The notes beneath the pieces are model-generated. The model worked only from the letters and a program-made list of their open reading frames with translations. It ran no database searches and had not been told where the DNA came from. Below, piece by piece: positions 61,333-64,000 of a stretch of DNA of 64,000 bases. The DNA is from Larus michahellis. Lineage: Eukaryota > Chordata > Aves > Charadriiformes > Laridae. How positions within the stretch are numbered: position 1 is the first letter of the stretch; each line of letters starts with the position of its first letter. A program made the position numbers and the translations under genes. The stretch is from assembly GCF_964199755.1 (NCBI RefSeq), contig NC_133900.1:17437201-17501200 (forward strand), in the 5' to 3' direction.

Positions 61333-62169
61333 TTTATTTAAAATTGAGCAAATAGAAAATACTTATTCTCCTTCACTTCCTATGCTGCTTCTTATCCTAA
61401 TTTTCCAAGGAAAAAGGAAGGGCAGGGAAAAGGCCTGGACAGTCCATGGAGAGTAGGAGTGCTCTGCCCTAACTGTGCTCCGGGGTCTAAGTACCTCAGA
61501 GAAGGTACTGAGCCTGTTTGGGGACTCTGAGCTGGATGTCAGACATGCCTTTCTGGATAAATCCTCTGGGACAGGTGCCATGCTGGATGTAGTAATTTGT
61601 GACTGGTAAATCTTGTCAGGTGTGTGTTGCCTGACTGGGTAGGAATCAGCTGAGGCTGATGAGGACTGGGGGAGAGTCTGTCAATGAAGAGCTGATTCAT
61701 CCAGCCCAGCGGTTCCGGCATGGTCTGTTTAAAGCTTGGCTGAGGCCCGAAAAGGCTAGACGTCCATCAGTGCTAGTGAGAAGAGTCTGAATGGATTTGG
61801 TGCCTCTTTCCAAGGGCTGTTGACTGTATGGGTGGTGGCCAAACATATGGTGACTCCTCGGGCTGGCAGGAGGAGAGTGGCTTGCTCTGCCAGCTCCTCA
61901 GCCTGCTGATGCAGTGGGGCTCTGGAGAAGGCTTGTGCCCACTCTCTCATTTTCTTTCTGCTTGTTGGATGGGTGTTCAAAAAGATTAATATCCTCTTTG
62001 CACCCCGGGACTCTGACTGAGCTGGCCAGGTAGCAAATGGTGCTTCTGGAGAGAGCCCGGCTTGTAACTCAGGGAGTGAAGAGTGGTCTGGGGAAGAGGA
62101 GATTTGGCATCTTTCTTGACTGAGTGCGTTGTCCTCGGTAATGGTCTTTTTCACTGAAAGCAGCGACAT
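61333..62169 (-). other. Unexplained minus-strand block with 137-codon ORF and distal AATAAA
   Basis: Reading the minus strand from 62169, an ATG opens a 137-codon frame ending at 61756. Two other frames then stay open further on (61721-61539; 61581-61363), the last ending about 25 bp before AATAAA (complement of 61333-61338). The picture fits a last exon of a minus-strand transcript or a decayed retrocopy with frame changes and stops. No poly-A tail is seen beyond the hexamer, and I recognise no protein family. GC content is higher than the flanks, which alone lengthens chance ORFs. Confidence 0.3.
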
Positions 62170-63139
62170 TATTACTATCTCTCTATGGAGTCAATAGGCA
62201 ATAAATGAAAGCCTGTCTGACTTCAGAAATGAAAATTGATTCCTTCAATCTGGAGACAGCTTGTGCTCTCTCCATCCCCCTTGAAAGCCAAACACACAGA
62301 AACCTCTGCCAAAATTAAGATGATGCTGCGAGGGTATCAGAAACAGCTCTCATAAATATCAACAGGAGGAAAAAACACAAACAAACATGGGTGCAAAAGG
62401 GTAGTGTCCGTTTGTTCGTGCTAGGGGCAAATTGGGAATGAGAGAGAGGAATGTCACCCGGGTGTAAGGTGCATGAGAAAATATTTCAGCCCTAGTTCTT
62501 CTCTTGAGAATAGTTCTGCAGTATGTTCCCAGGCAATTTACAGAAGAGTTACTTACTGTACATTACATATGGTTGGAAGAGTGTCTTTGGGCAATTTCGT
62601 TAAATGCTGAGCCCAGGACTCATTGCACAAGACCAATGAAATGAAATAAGATATGATAGATTACTTCTAAAGAACACTAGCAGCACTGTTATATGTTTAG
62701 TAGCGTTACGCAGTTTAACGGTACCTTCCCATAAAGCATTCTCTGAAGGAATGATACCTGAAAGCAGAAATAAGGGAGAGTACGCTCTCCAAGTCCATAA
62801 AAATGTGAACACTTTTTGCGAGGGTTGTTGGAGACAACATAATTATCCTTGGGTTTTTTACCTCACAGTTTAGAATACTTCTTTTGGAAGAAATTACTGA
62901 TGAGAGAGAGACTCCAGTTGGAGCAAGATAGGAAGTGATTTTCCTGTCTTATTGCAGCCTACCTGAGGGCAGCTGTCTGGTCCTGATGCCCTGGAAGGGG
63001 TCCTTGCTGCTCCCAGTATTCCTCTCCATCATGTTAGCAAATTAGTCTGTGACCCGTGAGGGGTTTCAATCACATTGGAAAACCCTCAGGCGAGCCCTTA
63101 GTAAAATAAGTCATTTAAGTATTTAGAAAAATAGCATTT

Positions 63140-63165
63140 AGTAAGCTTGATTTAGCAAGCTTACT
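63140..63165. repeat. Perfect inverted repeat, 10-bp arms, 6-nt loop
   Basis: AGTAAGCTTG, loop ATTTAG, CAAGCTTACT; extendable to 13 bp with one mismatch. Confidence 0.95.
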
Positions 63166-64000
63166 TAAGCACAATTTTCTGGTGTCTTCTAGGGTTCCAG
63201 TATCTGTTAACATACTATTCACTCCAGCCAGTGCTGGCGGCTCCGTTGAATCACTCAATATTTATGGTTGTTTAATCTACTGGGCAAATAACCTAGAATA
63301 TATATTGCTGGGACTCAAATTTATTTTATAACACAACATGAAATTCAGCAAAATACTTATGTTCAATCTGTTCAGCCAAGAGGACTATTCTCTAAATTAT
63401 TTCTGATGTGTTTTCTCGAGATGGTATTGGGGTTTTTTTTTGTTTGTTTTCATAGCATTTCGAGGAGATCAATGTAAAGTATGTTAAATACCAAAAATAA
63501 AATCAGAAAGACTTCTGTCCCAGGTGAATTGAATTGGCTTGAGGATGATCAAACTATGACTGAATACAAAAGTGTTTAAAGAGGTTTTCATACAGTGAAT
63601 ATCAATACTCTGATGAGCTGGTGTGGATGTTTTCTTAACTTTAGAAAAAGGATATATATTTTTTCCGAATGCAATTACTTTAAAAGACACTCAATTAGGG
63701 AATACAAAGGTTATTTAAACATATGAGTGCATGGGGAAGGGTGCTAGTCTGATTTAAAACAAAACAACAAAATCAGACCACTGACAAAAGCTGTTTTGTA
63801 AAAAGACATCTCTGATCTGCCATAGCCAAGTATGTCAGAAAATACAAGAGGTTCATTGGTCGTGATGATCCTAACATTAGAAGATAAGCACATTTCATAC
63901 TTGTTCCCTTGTTACTTGGGTTTATATAAATAGCTCAGTGACTTCAAGTGACAAGTAGAAAAATAACAGCCAAACTGGAGACAAAACAAGAATAGTTATA

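Larger units (their letters stand above)
52411..64000. other. Downstream flank of PCDH18
   Basis: The first 1.4 kb may be extended 3'UTR. The rest is AT-rich intergenic sequence with the GC-rich block at 54181, G16 at 57420, a T/G tract at 57870, the minus-strand block at 61333-62169 and the inverted repeat at 63140. No recognisable gene. Confidence 0.65.

Noticed and set aside
1-64000. CRISPR array, tRNA, rRNA, operon or phage-like system
   Set aside because: No regularly spaced repeats, cloverleaf or rRNA segments were recognised; the DNA is vertebrate nuclear sequence with spliced genes.

Overview
The window looks like a bird chromosome segment. A 3'-truncated CR1 LINE of the avian type lies at about 50908-51334. 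Non-coding DNA dominates, with AT-rich background, A/C-only tracts and small GC-rich islands. The only confidently coding locus is a vertebrate gene with GT-AG introns. The species cannot be fixed from the sequence alone.

Layout: bases 1-42149 contain no recognisable gene. They hold ordinary AT-rich intergenic DNA, two probable fossil repeats (about 3785-4030 and 9185-9300), a diverged ~140 bp local duplication (23442-23583 and 24069-24200), several exact short-loop inverted repeats, simple repeats, and a few stretches whose motif content suggests conserved regulatory elements. Bases about 42150-42925 form the promoter/5'UTR zone, with a CpG-rich island, a GC box, an inverted CCAAT box, a TATA-like box and a 16-codon upstream ORF. 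Bases 42926-52141 carry the complete four-exon coding region of PCDH18 (protocadherin 18, a delta-2 non-clustered protocadherin; 1145 residues) on the + strand. Its introns are 983, 129 and 4666 bp; the last contains the CR1 copy just upstream of exon 4. Bases 52142-64000 are the 3'UTR plus intergenic DNA. This part includes a GC-rich, possibly repeat-derived block (54181-54600) and an unexplained minus-strand block (61333-62169) that combines a 137-codon ATG-initiated ORF with a distal AATAAA.

Functionally this is a single-gene landscape. PCDH18 encodes a calcium-dependent cell-adhesion receptor with six cadherin repeats, one membrane span and a long cytoplasmic tail split over exons 1-4. 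Any regulatory content of the flanks would plausibly serve this developmental gene, but that is inference from gene-desert architecture and not shown here. No previously undescribed multi-gene system was found. The most unusual signals are the excess of near-perfect short-loop inverted repeats, the local duplication, a tandem NAGNAG acceptor in PCDH18, a lineage-specific glutamine run in the receptor tail, and the two unexplained open blocks at 35814-36257 and 61333-62169.
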